64,000 bases of DNA. Source: Phaeobacter porticola. Lineage in GTDB: Bacteria; Pseudomonadota; Alphaproteobacteria; Rhodobacterales; Rhodobacteraceae. Made by a program: the position numbers and the translations under genes. The notes under the pieces are model-generated. The model was not told the DNA's origin and ran no database searches. It saw only the letters and a list, made by a program, of their open reading frames with translations. The stretch lies in the NCBI RefSeq assembly GCF_001888185.1, contig NZ_CP016364.1, positions 744,001 through 808,000 on the forward strand, in the 5' to 3' direction. Positions within the stretch are counted from its first letter, which is position 1; the number at the start of each line of letters is the position of its first letter. Positions 35,384-43,799 of the stretch are shown here, in pieces.

Positions 35384-36061
35384 TCAGGCGTTGTTGTAAA
35401 GGCGCGGTGTCACCAGCGCGCTGCCGTTGAGGCCACGCATCGCCTTGGCACCAGCCAGAACCGCCAGATCGGCAATTGGCTCGATCAGGACCACCAGCGT
35501 ATAGGCGCCGCCAAAGGTGAGCACGGAGGTCACGGTCTCGCCGCCAAACCCCTGGCCGTAAAAGGCCCAGAACGCCACCCAGGCCACCACGCCGCCCTGA
35601 TAGGCAGTGCTCAGCGCCAGCGCCTGACTGTATTTCAGATCGATATAGGCGGTGCCCGGTGCAATAATGCGGCTGGCCAGCGCCTGGAGCGCGAACAGCG
35701 GCACCAGCAGCGTGGTCAGGTTGATGAAATACATCGGCAGATCAAACGGCGCAAAGAACACACCCTGAATCAGCAGACCCGCCGCCAGACCAAAGGCCGC
35801 AGGTGCAGATCCAAGGATCAAAAACAGGGTCGAGCCGAGAATGAAATGCACCTCGGACACGCCAACGGGGAAATGCGGCAGCACCTCAAAGAACAGGAAC
35901 ACGCCAACAGTCGCGACCAGTGCGCGCAGCGCGTAGGAGGCGATATTGGTCTTTTTCAGATCCGCAAAGGTTTCCTTGGCGGTATAAGTCGCAGCGCCAG
36001 CGGCGGTGGCATAAGACAAGCCGATTTTGGTGGCATCAACGATGCCTGGTTCGATATGCAT
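35384..36061 (-). CDS. CbiM-type cobalt ECF transporter permease (solitary)
   Basis: A 225-residue integral membrane protein. It starts MHIEPGIVD, keeping the N-terminal Met-His that forms the metal site in CbiM proteins. Several hydrophobic helices follow (FLFFEVLPHFPVGVSEVHF, ILGSTLFLILGSAPAAFGL, FINLTTLLVPLFALQAL, YQGGVVAWVAFWAFYGQG), including the conserved SEVHF/GxxPAAxG segments. No CbiN, CbiQ or CbiO gene is adjacent. It is directly downstream of a B12 riboswitch, supporting cobalt uptake for cobalamin synthesis. Confidence 0.85.
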   Translation of the reverse strand: MHIEPGIVDATKIGLSYATAAGAATYTAKETFADLKKTNIASYALRALVATVGVFLFFEVLPHFPVGVSEVHFILGSTLFLILGSAPAAFGLAAGLLIQGVFFAPFDLPMYFINLTTLLVPLFALQALASRIIAPGTAYIDLKYSQALALSTAYQGGVVAWVAFWAFYGQGFGGETVTSVLTFGGAYTLVVLIEPIADLAVLAGAKAMRGLNGSALVTPRLYNNA

Positions 36062-36104
36062 AACTGTCTCCTCTCCGTCTCACCCGACGGGATGTTGTTG
36101 TTGC

Positions 36105-36292
36105 ATGGCCGGTCTCCTGACTCGCGGGTCGCTGCTTGCTTTCCCCCTTCCCAGCCAGTTGGCCAGTGGGTGTTGGAAAGCTGCTCGCCGCTCACAGTCG
36201 CGGGGGCGGTTGAGGCTTCGGTGCCGCGATTGGGTCCACCGTTCCTCATTCCCGTTTCAGTCCTGACGCTTCGCGCCGTTGGAACACCATAT
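36105..36292 (-). promoter_or_regulatory. Cobalamin (AdoCbl) riboswitch upstream of cbiM
   Basis: On the minus strand the conserved blocks appear in order: AACGGGAAT, GGTG, CCCCCGCGACTGTGAGCGG, the B12-box region with GCCACTGG-like pairing to GGGAAGG, and a closing AGTCAGGAGACCGGCC. The leader ends about 45 bases before the CbiM start. It is expected to repress cbiM when adenosylcobalamin is plentiful. The region 36293-36493 beyond it up to cobA shows no gene and should hold the promoter. Confidence 0.9.
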
Positions 36293-36493
36293 GCCGCCTA
36301 TGTGGCCCCTGTGCCCCGACTCGGTCAAGTTCGAATCCGGCCCCGGAGAAGGCGATTGCGACGCGTCCTTGGGTCAGCTGTCGCGAACACGGAAAAATAG
36401 AAATATCCCACCCGCGAAACACGGATAGGATGTGACTTCTCAGAGCGGGGTGACCTATGGTCTGGGTGTAGGGACCGCGCGGTGACCGGCTGG

Positions 36494-37258
36494 TTAGCCG
36501 TCGTCCTTTGCGCTGACCCCGGCGTGGGCGGGATCCGCCGGTTGATCGGCAAGCGGGCCGTAGAGGATCAGCACCGGCGCCGTGGTCTCCATCGCGCGCA
36601 GCACCTCCGGCAGCTCGCCGACTGTATGGCAATGCAGCTCCTGCTCCGGCGTCGAGACCCCCAGTGCAATCAGCGCATGAGTCTGCGGGGGCAGCCCCGC
36701 CTCCAGCAGCTTTTCCGCCAGTGAGGCAAAGGTCCGCTTGCCCATATAGACGACGGTGGTCGCATCCGGGTCCGCCAGCGCGGCGAGGTTCAGCTGATCA
36801 GGCAGCCCGCCGGTGACGTCATGACCGGTGATGAACTGCAACCGCCGCGCCGTCAGCCGCCGGGTCAGCGGGATGTTCGCCGCCGCCGCCGCCGCTGAGG
36901 CCGCTGTGACGCCGGGCACGATCTCGAACCCGATGCCGGCCTGCCGCAGCGCGGTGATCTCTTCCTCCAACCGGCCAAAGACACCGGAATCGCCGGATTT
37001 CAGCCGCACCACATGCAGGCCACTCTGGGCGTAATCCACCAGCAGCTGGCTCACATGGTCCTGCTTGGGCGAGGGGCGACCCGCCCGTTTGCCGACGCCC
37101 ACCAGATCGGCATCCGCGCGGGCATGGGTCAAGATCGGGCCGGAGGACAGATCGTCAAACAGCACCGCATCCGCCGCTTCCAGCCGTTTGACGGCCTTGA
37201 CGGTCAGCAGTTCCGGATCGCCGGGACCAGAGGAGACAAAGCTGACAAAGCCGCTCAT
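36494..37258 (-). CDS. cobA: Uroporphyrinogen-III C-methyltransferase, CobA
   Basis: A 254-residue SUMT that methylates uroporphyrinogen III at C-2 and C-7 to precorrin-2. Motifs: FVSSGPGDPELLTVKAVKRL, ADAVLFDDLSS, VVRLKSGDSGVFGRLEEE, VPGVTAASAAAAAANIPLT and VVYMGKRTFASLAEKLL. It is not fused to CysG-type domains. It overlaps cobB by four bases and is the last gene of the long riboswitch-led operon. A final proline/alanine tail is poorly conserved. Confidence 0.95.
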   Translation of the reverse strand: MSGFVSFVSSGPGDPELLTVKAVKRLEAADAVLFDDLSSGPILTHARADADLVGVGKRAGRPSPKQDHVSQLLVDYAQSGLHVVRLKSGDSGVFGRLEEEITALRQAGIGFEIVPGVTAASAAAAAANIPLTRRLTARRLQFITGHDVTGGLPDQLNLAALADPDATTVVYMGKRTFASLAEKLLEAGLPPQTHALIALGVSTPEQELHCHTVGELPEVLRAMETTAPVLILYGPLADQPADPAHAGVSAKDDG

Positions 37259-38574
37259 GCCTGCTCTCCGGTGATCAGGTGGAAGAAGGTGCCGGTGACA
37301 TGGCCTTTGATTGATCCGGTTTCCGGCACCGGGTTGCCGTCCGCGTCCATGACATTGGCCAGTGGCGCATCGGGTTCGTCCAGAATGGTCGAATAGTGGA
37401 ATTCGTGCCCGCGCAGGGCGGTGCCTGCCGCAAAGCCCGGCATTCCGGCCTGAAGCACAGCCCGGCGATAGCCAAGGTGGAATTTGCGCTTCTCATAGGA
37501 GGTCACAAGACCCAGAAGGCCGGCCATCTGGTGCCGGTTGCCTTCCTTGTCGATCAGCGCTTCGCCGAGCGCCATGTAACCACCGCATTCGCCATGAACC
37601 GGTTTGGTCTCGGCGTGTTTGCGCAGCCCCGCGCGGAAAGTCTCCGCCGCCGCGAGGGTGCCGCCATGCAGTTCCGGATAGCCGCCGGGCAGCCAGACCA
37701 GATCGGCGTCCGCCGCAGGTGCTTCATCCGCCAGCGGCGAGAATGGCAGGATCTCTGCCCCCGCCGCGCGCCAGCCGGTCAGCAGATGCGGGTACGTAAA
37801 GGAAAACGCCGCATCCCGCGCCAGCGCAATTCGCTGCGCCGGGGGCAGAGGCAGTTTTGCCGCCGCCGGAGCAGCACCTGCGAGGGCCGCCGACTTGATC
37901 GCCTCCAGATCGACATTCTCGCGCAGGAACGCCGCATAGCCTGCAATCGCCGCTTCCAGATCGGGATGTTCCACCGCCTGAATGAGGCCCAGATGCCGCT
38001 CCGGCAGCGCCAGATCGCCACGCCGGGGCAGGGATCCCAGTACCTTGATACCGGCCTTCTCCATCCCCAGTCGCGTCAGCCGTTCATGCCGCGGGCTTGC
38101 CACCCGGTTCAGGATCACGCCGGCAAAAGGCAGGTCAGGATCGTAATTCTTGAACCCCAGCGCTGTGGCCGCTGCCGATTGCGCCTGTCCGCCCACATCC
38201 ACCACCAGCACCACCGGCCAGCCCATCCGCTTGGCCGTCTCGGCAGAGGAGCCAAAGCCCGACTGCCCGCGCGTGGCCACACCGTCATACAGCCCCATCG
38301 AGCCTTCACCGATGCAGATTTCCGCACCCGCCGCCTGACCCGTGACCGCATCCAGCAGGCCCGCGTCCATCGCCCAGGTGTCGAGGTTGAAACTGGGCCT
38401 GCCCGCCGCCGCAAGGTGAAAGGCCGGGTCGATGTAATCCGGCCCGCTCTTGTAGGGTTGCACCACCAGCCCGTCCTCTGCCAACGCCCGCAGAAGGCCC
38501 AGCATCACCGTGGTCTTGCCGGTGCCGGAGGAGGGCGCCGAAATCATCAGTCCGGGAGGGTTCATATCTGTCAT
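37255..38574 (-). CDS. cobB: Cobyrinate a,c-diamide synthase (hydrogenobyrinic acid), CobB
   Basis: A 439-residue ATP-dependent amidotransferase that amidates the a and c side chains of hydrogenobyrinic acid. The N-terminal P-loop is LMISAPSSGTGKTTVMLGLL, the YKSGPDYIDPAFH site follows, and the C-terminal class I glutaminase-like domain has the Cys in VHGECGGYMALGEAL. The ATG at 38574 gives the expected N-terminus; in-frame Met codons further up (38598, 38586) overlap the cobM end. It overlaps cobA by four bases. Confidence 0.93.
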   Translation of the reverse strand: MTDMNPPGLMISAPSSGTGKTTVMLGLLRALAEDGLVVQPYKSGPDYIDPAFHLAAAGRPSFNLDTWAMDAGLLDAVTGQAAGAEICIGEGSMGLYDGVATRGQSGFGSSAETAKRMGWPVVLVVDVGGQAQSAAATALGFKNYDPDLPFAGVILNRVASPRHERLTRLGMEKAGIKVLGSLPRRGDLALPERHLGLIQAVEHPDLEAAIAGYAAFLRENVDLEAIKSAALAGAAPAAAKLPLPPAQRIALARDAAFSFTYPHLLTGWRAAGAEILPFSPLADEAPAADADLVWLPGGYPELHGGTLAAAETFRAGLRKHAETKPVHGECGGYMALGEALIDKEGNRHQMAGLLGLVTSYEKRKFHLGYRRAVLQAGMPGFAAGTALRGHEFHYSTILDEPDAPLANVMDADGNPVPETGSIKGHVTGTFFHLITGEQA

Positions 38575-38590
38575 TGGATTAGCCATTCTA

Positions 38591-39385
38591 TCAATCATCC
38601 CCGTGGCTCCAGCTCGACCATGGGCTGTCCGCGTTTTGCGGGCGATAGCGGCGGTCGTAGTCTGTGGCGTAAAGGCAGCTTTCGTCAAAGCCTTCGCCTT
38701 TCAGTACCGGCCCGACAAGGATCAGCGCGGTGCGCGAAATTTTTTCGTCCAGCGATGCCTTCAGCGTCTCAAGGGTGGCGCGGATGATCTGCTGATCCGG
38801 CCAGCTGGCGCGATAGACCACCGCCACCGGGCAATCAGCCCCGTAATGCGGCGTCAGGCTGTCCACCACATGATCCAGATTGCCGATCGACAGGTGAATG
38901 GCCAGCGTGGTGCCGGTTTTGGCAAAATTCGCCAGCGACTCGCCTTCGGGCATCGAGGACGCGCGGCCCGGCGTGCGCGTCAGCACCACCGACTGACCAA
39001 GGCCGGGCAGTGTCAGCTCGGTTCCCAGCGCCGCAGCGGCGGCAGCAAAGGACGGCACGCCGGGGGTGACGCTGACCGGAATGCCCTCGGCCTTCAACCG
39101 CCGGATCTGCTCACCCATTGCGGACCACACCGACAGATCGCCGGAATGCAGCCGCGCCACGTCCTGACCTGCCGCATGGGCGGCCTTGATTTCACCCACG
39201 ATGGCGTCCAGATCCATCGCCGCCGTGTTCACCACCTTGGCGTCCGCGGGGCAGTGGCTCAGGATCTCCTCCGGCACCAGCGACCCCGCATAAAGGCACA
39301 CCGGGCAGGCGGCGAGGATATCGCGCCCGCGTAAGGTAAGAAGGTCGGCAGCGCCCGGTCCGGCGCCAATGAAGTGAACGGTCAT
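38591..39385 (-). CDS. cobM: Precorrin-4 C11-methyltransferase, CobM
   Basis: A 264-residue SAM-dependent tetrapyrrole methylase: [75 protein letters not shown] and [16 protein letters not shown]. It methylates C-11 of precorrin-4 to form precorrin-5. It is coupled to cobE by a four-base overlap. The C-terminus ([13 protein letters not shown]) is characteristic of the family. Confidence 0.94.
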   Translation of the reverse strand: MTVHFIGAGPGAADLLTLRGRDILAACPVCLYAGSLVPEEILSHCPADAKVVNTAAMDLDAIVGEIKAAHAAGQDVARLHSGDLSVWSAMGEQIRRLKAEGIPVSVTPGVPSFAAAAAALGTELTLPGLGQSVVLTRTPGRASSMPEGESLANFAKTGTTLAIHLSIGNLDHVVDSLTPHYGADCPVAVVYRASWPDQQIIRATLETLKASLDEKISRTALILVGPVLKGEGFDESCLYATDYDRRYRPQNADSPWSSWSHGDD

Positions 39386-39759
39386 GGCTCAAGTCTTTCT
39401 GCTATGGCCGCGGTGGCAAGCCCATCCGCGGTGACAACTCTTGGGGCCAAGAGACGCGCCCGCGCCCCCGGTGCCCCATGGCGCGCGCCCGCCAGCGCCG
39501 CGGCTTCCGCCAGCGAGCCGGTGCCAAACCGCGCCTTGATCCGGGGTGAGCAGGTCAAGGTCTGCTCCCCGGCAATATCCTGTTCCCGCAAGGCAATCAG
39601 CGGCAGGCCGATGCTGCGCGCAAAGTCCTGCATGGCGGGCGTTGCGGCCTTTTCCGCAATAGACGCCAGCGCGTCCACCCGCTCACCAGTCAGCGCCAAA
39701 GCCGCCTGTAAATCCGCCGCCGCGGCGCTCTCACGAAATCCAATCCCCGCCACTTTCAT
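39382..39759 (-). CDS. cobE: CobE/CbiG C-terminal-like cobalamin biosynthesis protein
   Basis: A 125-residue protein matching the C-terminal domain of CbiG, found alone as CobE in aerobic producers: [36 protein letters not shown] and the [14 protein letters not shown] segment. Its exact step is not fully established; CobE is a candidate carrier or helper in the aerobic path. The ATG at 39759 overlaps the cobL stop. The frame extends further to 39774 but without homologous residues. Confidence 0.85.
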   Translation of the reverse strand: MKVAGIGFRESAAAADLQAALALTGERVDALASIAEKAATPAMQDFARSIGLPLIALREQDIAGEQTLTCSPRIKARFGTGSLAEAAALAGARHGAPGARARLLAPRVVTADGLATAAIAERLEP

Positions 39760-40952
39760 CGCGTGACGCTCCACTGAATGACAGGCCGCGCCCGTCGCCA
39801 GTCGCGCATAGACCCCAGCGGGCCTGCCTCGGCGATTTCAGCTTTTAACAACTGCCCGCCGCGCGCGGCATGGGCTTGCATCAGCAGGGTCTCGGTTTCC
39901 AGTGTGACACCATTGGCCACCAGCCGCGTGCCCTCGGGCAGGATGTCCCACAGATAGTCCAGCAAAGCCTGCGACCCGCCGCCGCCAATGAATACGCAGT
40001 CGGGCAGGGGCTGGCCGTCCAGCACATCCGGTGCCTTGCCCAGAACCGCACGCATCCGGTGGTCCAGTCCAAACGCCGCCGCATTGGTACGGATATTCTC
40101 CAGCCGGCTCTCGCGCGGCTCAAATGTGATCGCCCGCGCTCCACGCGCAGCCAGACACCATTCCACGGAAACAGACCCGGACCCGCCGCCGATATCCCAC
40201 AACAGCTCTCCCGCACGCGGCGCCAGTGCCGACAGCGTCAGCGCCCGGATGGGCCGCTTGGTGATCTGCCCGTCGCTGGCGAAATGCGCCTTCGCCAGCC
40301 CCGACGCCTGCGGCAGCCCGGGCCGCATGGCCTCGATGGCCATAAGGACCGGAGCCCCCCCTGGCGGCAGGTCCCAAGCTTCGGCAGTGGCATGGAACAG
40401 CCTTTCCTTGGGGCCGCCAAGCCGCTCCATCACATGCAGCCGCGCATCCGGCTGGCCATTCGCAACCAGCCAGGCCGCCAATTCCGCAGGCGCCGCCCCA
40501 TCCCGCAAGGTGCAGATCACCCGCACGCCCCGGCCCAGCAGCGGCAGCAGCCGCGCGTAAGGCGCCGCATGCAGCCCCAGGCACAGCACTTCTTCCAGCT
40601 TCCAGCCCAACCGGTTTGACGCCAGCGCAAAACAGGATGGCGCCGGGTGCGACACCCACTCACCCGCCTCCAGATCCCGCATCAGCGAGCCACCAGCGCC
40701 ATGCCAGAACGGATCGCCCGAGGCCAGAACGGCGACGCGCTGCCCGCGCGCCGCCAGCACTGGCTCGATGGAAAACGGCACCGGCCAGGGCTGGCCTTTG
40801 GCGCCGGCGCCGGCCAATTCCAGATGCCGCGGGCCGCCTATGATCACTTCGGCTTCCGCAAGCGCCTTCCGGCTTGCATCGCCCAAGCCTTCCAGTCCAT
40901 TTTCGCCCAGACCGATGATCGTAAGCCACTGTCTCAAAGGGCCATCAGACAT
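39756..40952 (-). CDS. cobL: Precorrin-6Y C5,15-methyltransferase (decarboxylating), CobL
   Basis: A 398-residue two-domain enzyme that methylates C-5 and C-15 of precorrin-6B and decarboxylates the C-12 acetate. The N-terminal tetrapyrrole methylase begins LTIIGLGENGLEGLGDASR and has ASGDPFWHGAGGSLMR. The C-terminal class I methyltransferase has LLWDIGGGSGSVSVEWCLAARG. AGAAGGA lies eight bases before the ATG at 40952, and that ATG overlaps the cobK start codon on the other strand. Confidence 0.93.
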   Translation of the reverse strand: MSDGPLRQWLTIIGLGENGLEGLGDASRKALAEAEVIIGGPRHLELAGAGAKGQPWPVPFSIEPVLAARGQRVAVLASGDPFWHGAGGSLMRDLEAGEWVSHPAPSCFALASNRLGWKLEEVLCLGLHAAPYARLLPLLGRGVRVICTLRDGAAPAELAAWLVANGQPDARLHVMERLGGPKERLFHATAEAWDLPPGGAPVLMAIEAMRPGLPQASGLAKAHFASDGQITKRPIRALTLSALAPRAGELLWDIGGGSGSVSVEWCLAARGARAITFEPRESRLENIRTNAAAFGLDHRMRAVLGKAPDVLDGQPLPDCVFIGGGGSQALLDYLWDILPEGTRLVANGVTLETETLLMQAHAARGGQLLKAEIAEAGPLGSMRDWRRARPVIQWSVTR

Positions 40953-41691
40953 GACACGCATCCTTCTTCTGGGCGGTACCACCGAGGCCTCGACGCTCGC
41001 GAAAACCTTGGCTGAGGCGGGCGCGGATGCGGTGTTTTCCTACGCGGGCCGCACCGCCAAGCCCGTCAGCCAGCCCCTGCCCACGCGCATCGGCGGCTTC
41101 GGCGGTGTGGAGGGGCTTTCGGAATATCTGAAGGCCGAAAGCATCACTCATGTGGTCGACGCCACCCATCCGTTTGCCGCGCAGATGAGCACCAATGCGG
41201 TTCACGCCTGCGAAGCGACGGATGTGAAGCTTTGCGCCTTCGAACGCCCGGCCTGGCAAGCGGGGGAGGGCGACGCTTGGGTTCACGCCGGGACTATTGA
41301 TGAAGCCGTTAACGCTTTGCCCGACGCCGCGGCACGGGTGTTTCTGGCCATTGGCAAGCAGAACCTGACCCAATTTGCCGCCAAGCCCCAGCACCACTAC
41401 CTGCTTCGGCTGGTGGACGAACCAGACGCGCCCCTGCCGCTGCCGCGCACCACGGTCGAAACCGCCCGCGGCCCGTTTGACGTTCAGGGCGACACCGCGC
41501 TGATGCAGCGCCATGGCATCACGCATATCGTCGCCAAGAACGCTGGCGGCGCGGGCGCCGCAGCCAAACTCATAGCCGCGCGCGACCTCGCGCTGCCGGT
41601 CATCTTGATCGGCAGGCCGCAGGTGCCTGCAAGACCCATCAAGGGCAGCGTGGCAGAGGTGATGGCCTGGCTGTCGCATTCTCCGGTTTAA
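40951..41691 (+). CDS. cobK: Cobalt-precorrin-6A/precorrin-6A reductase, CobK (inverted in operon)
   Basis: A 246-residue NADPH-dependent reductase of precorrin-6A to 6B. It starts TRILLLGGTTEASTLAKTL and has VVDATHPFAAQMSTNAV and HIVAKNAGGAGAAAKLIAAR, as in CobK/CbiJ. It is the only plus-strand gene between cobJ and cobL, all others running leftward. AAAGGG precedes the ATG. Its stop shares bases with the cobJ stop. It must have its own promoter inside cobL on the antisense strand, or use an upstream rightward transcript. Confidence 0.93.
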   Translation: MTRILLLGGTTEASTLAKTLAEAGADAVFSYAGRTAKPVSQPLPTRIGGFGGVEGLSEYLKAESITHVVDATHPFAAQMSTNAVHACEATDVKLCAFERPAWQAGEGDAWVHAGTIDEAVNALPDAAARVFLAIGKQNLTQFAAKPQHHYLLRLVDEPDAPLPLPRTTVETARGPFDVQGDTALMQRHGITHIVAKNAGGAGAAAKLIAARDLALPVILIGRPQVPARPIKGSVAEVMAWLSHSPV

Positions 41692-42452
41692 CCCTCCGCC
41701 GCGTAGCGGGGGGTATAGACATAGTTGCCAACCCGGCGGGTGTCGCGGTTGCCGACAATCACCACCGTGCGCATGTCAGCCATCTCCGGCGTTGCGTCCT
41801 TCAGCGGCACGGTCAGCAGTTCCTGCCCCGGTTTGGTCACGTCACGGGCAAAGGTGATGAGGGTATCCGCGCCGCAAGCCTCCCGCAGGATTTCCAAAGC
41901 GCGGGCAAACTGATGCGGCCGCGACTTGGAGCGCGGATTGTAAAACGCCATCGCCAGTCCGGCCTCGCCAACCAGTTGCAGGCGTTTTTCGATCAGGCTC
42001 CAGGGCTTCAGATTGTCGCTCAGGTTGATGGCCGCGAAATCATGCCCCAACGGCGCGCCGATGGCAGCCGCAGCCGCCAGCATCGCGGTAATACCGGGCA
42101 GCACGCGGATCTCCAGATCCAGCCACTCCGGTTTGCTTTCCGCATTATTCTCCAGCGCTTCAAACACCGCAGAGGCCATGGCAAATACGCCGGGATCACC
42201 GGAGGACACCACCACAACGCGCTTGCCCTCGGCGGCCATTTCCAGCGCATGGGTGGCGCGGTCGACCTCGACCCGGTTGTCTGTGGCGTGCAGGGTCAGG
42301 CCCTCGCGCGGCGCGATACGCTTCACATAAGGGATATAGCCAACGATATCCGTGGCCTCCCCAATGGCGTCGCGCACTTCCTGCGTCACCAGCGCCTCGT
42401 TTCCGGGGCCGAGGCCGGCAATCACCACCCAGCCGTTTTGCGATAGTTTCAT
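41688..42452 (-). CDS. cobJ: Precorrin-3B C17-methyltransferase, CobJ
   Basis: A 254-residue SAM-dependent methylase that catalyses C-17 methylation and ring contraction. Motifs: VVIAGLGPGNEALVTQEVRD, DIVGYIPYVKRI, VVVVSSGDPGVFAMASAVFE, VLPGITAMLAAAAAIGAPLGHDF and MAFYNPRSKSRPHQFARAL. The usual CobJ C-terminus with VGNRDTRRVGNYVYTPR is present. It overlaps cobI by four bases upstream and meets cobK tail-to-tail downstream. Confidence 0.95.
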   Translation of the reverse strand: MKLSQNGWVVIAGLGPGNEALVTQEVRDAIGEATDIVGYIPYVKRIAPREGLTLHATDNRVEVDRATHALEMAAEGKRVVVVSSGDPGVFAMASAVFEALENNAESKPEWLDLEIRVLPGITAMLAAAAAIGAPLGHDFAAINLSDNLKPWSLIEKRLQLVGEAGLAMAFYNPRSKSRPHQFARALEILREACGADTLITFARDVTKPGQELLTVPLKDATPEMADMRTVVIVGNRDTRRVGNYVYTPRYAAEG

Positions 42453-43165
42453 GGCCGGCGCCCCTGTCCGTGAACCAAGACGATAGAGAAGTAAGGCACC
42501 TCGCCCTCAACATCTGACAGCTTCTGCACGGTCTGGCCGGGCATGGTGCCGCGTTCGACAAGCCAGGCGTCCTCCGCGCGGCCCGCGCGTTCCAGTGCGC
42601 GGCGCAGTTTGGGCAGGTTGCGGCCGATTTTCATCACCACCAGCGCGTCGGTCTCGGACGCGCGTTTGGCCAGTTCATCCTCGCTGAGAGTGGCCATCGC
42701 CACGGTCAGAACATCATCGCCCCAGGTGATCGGCTGGCCAGAGGCAGTCCAGCAACCAGACATGCCGGTGATGCCGGGAATGATCTCCTGCGCGGCCCGG
42801 CCCTGAAGCCGGGTGTAGAGATGCATGTAAGAGCCATAGAGGAACGGGTCCCCCTCACAGAGCACCACGACGTCCTCACCTTTGGCAATCTCGGCCAATG
42901 TGTCGGCCCAGCGGTCATAGAACTCCGCCAGCACCCGGTTGTACTCGGGGTCGGAGAAATGAATCTCGGTCGTCACCGGGTATTCCATCGCGTGCTCGAT
43001 GACGCCGTCTGCCAGCATCCCGTCGACAATCGCGCGGGCCTGCCCCTTGCGGCCGGCCTTGCGGAAATAGGCGATGTGGCGCGCGCCGGAAATCATCCGG
43101 TGCGAGCGCACGCTCATCAGGTCGGGATCGCCGGGGCCAAGCCCCGCGCAGATGACTGTACCCAT
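42449..43165 (-). CDS. cobI: Precorrin-2 C20-methyltransferase, CobI
   Basis: A 238-residue SAM-dependent methylase acting on precorrin-2 to give precorrin-3A. Motifs: VICAGLGPGDPDLMSVRSHR, VVVLCEGDPFLYGSYMHLYTRL, IIPGITGMSGCWTASGQPITWGD and VVMKIGRNLPKLRRAL. It is separated from cobH by three bases and overlaps cobJ. Confidence 0.95.
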   Translation of the reverse strand: MGTVICAGLGPGDPDLMSVRSHRMISGARHIAYFRKAGRKGQARAIVDGMLADGVIEHAMEYPVTTEIHFSDPEYNRVLAEFYDRWADTLAEIAKGEDVVVLCEGDPFLYGSYMHLYTRLQGRAAQEIIPGITGMSGCWTASGQPITWGDDVLTVAMATLSEDELAKRASETDALVVMKIGRNLPKLRRALERAGRAEDAWLVERGTMPGQTVQKLSDVEGEVPYFSIVLVHGQGRRP

Positions 43166-43168
43166 TTG

Positions 43169-43798
43169 CTATTCTTTCCAGCTTGCAAGCGCGTTGACCG
43201 CCGCCACGGTGATGGCAGAGCCACCCAAACGCCCTTTGACGATCATCGAGGGCACTGGCAGATCTTCCATCAGCGCGTCCTTGGATTCCATCGCACCGAC
43301 AAAACCGACGGGGCAGCCGATGATCGCGGCGGGGCGGGGGCAATCGGGATCTTTCAGCATGTTCAACAGGTGAAACAGCGCTGTTGGCGCATTGCCGATG
43401 GCCACGACCGCACCTTCCAGTTTCGGGCGCCACAGCTCCAGCGCGGCAGCGGAGCGGGTATTGGACATGTCCTTGGCCATATCCGGCACTTTCGGGTCGC
43501 GCAGGGTGCAGATCACCTCGTTATCCGCAGCCAGGCGCGGGCGGGTGATGCCCTCGCTGACCATATACGCATCGCAGAGGATCGGCGCGCCCTTGGCAAG
43601 GGCTGCGCGGGCGGTCTCAGCCATGCCGTCGGAAAACCGTACATGCTCTTCCAGCCCCACCATGCCGGCGGCGTGGATCATGCGCACGACGACGCTTTCC
43701 TCGTCCTTGTTAAAGCGCGCCAGATCGGCCTCGCGGCGGATGGTGGCAAAGCTTTCGGCATAGATCGCGGCGCCGTTGGTTTCATAGGTGTGGAGCAT
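43169..43798 (-). CDS. cobH: Precorrin-8X methylmutase, CobH
   Basis: A 209-residue enzyme that moves the C-11 methyl group to C-12 to form hydrogenobyrinic acid. The His-bearing MIHAAGMVGLEEHVRFSD motif includes the catalytic histidine of CobH/CbiC proteins, and PILCDAYMVSEGITR and IGCPVGFVGAMESKDAL are also conserved. The ATG lies one base before the end of cobG. Confidence 0.95.
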   Translation of the reverse strand: MLHTYETNGAAIYAESFATIRREADLARFNKDEESVVVRMIHAAGMVGLEEHVRFSDGMAETARAALAKGAPILCDAYMVSEGITRPRLAADNEVICTLRDPKVPDMAKDMSNTRSAAALELWRPKLEGAVVAIGNAPTALFHLLNMLKDPDCPRPAAIIGCPVGFVGAMESKDALMEDLPVPSMIVKGRLGGSAITVAAVNALASWKE

Positions 43799-43799
43799 G

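Noticed and set aside
34535-36400. Open plus-strand frame of about 620 codons across cobF, cbiM and the riboswitch
   Set aside because: It runs antisense through two well-supported genes and a structured RNA and has no recognisable domain.
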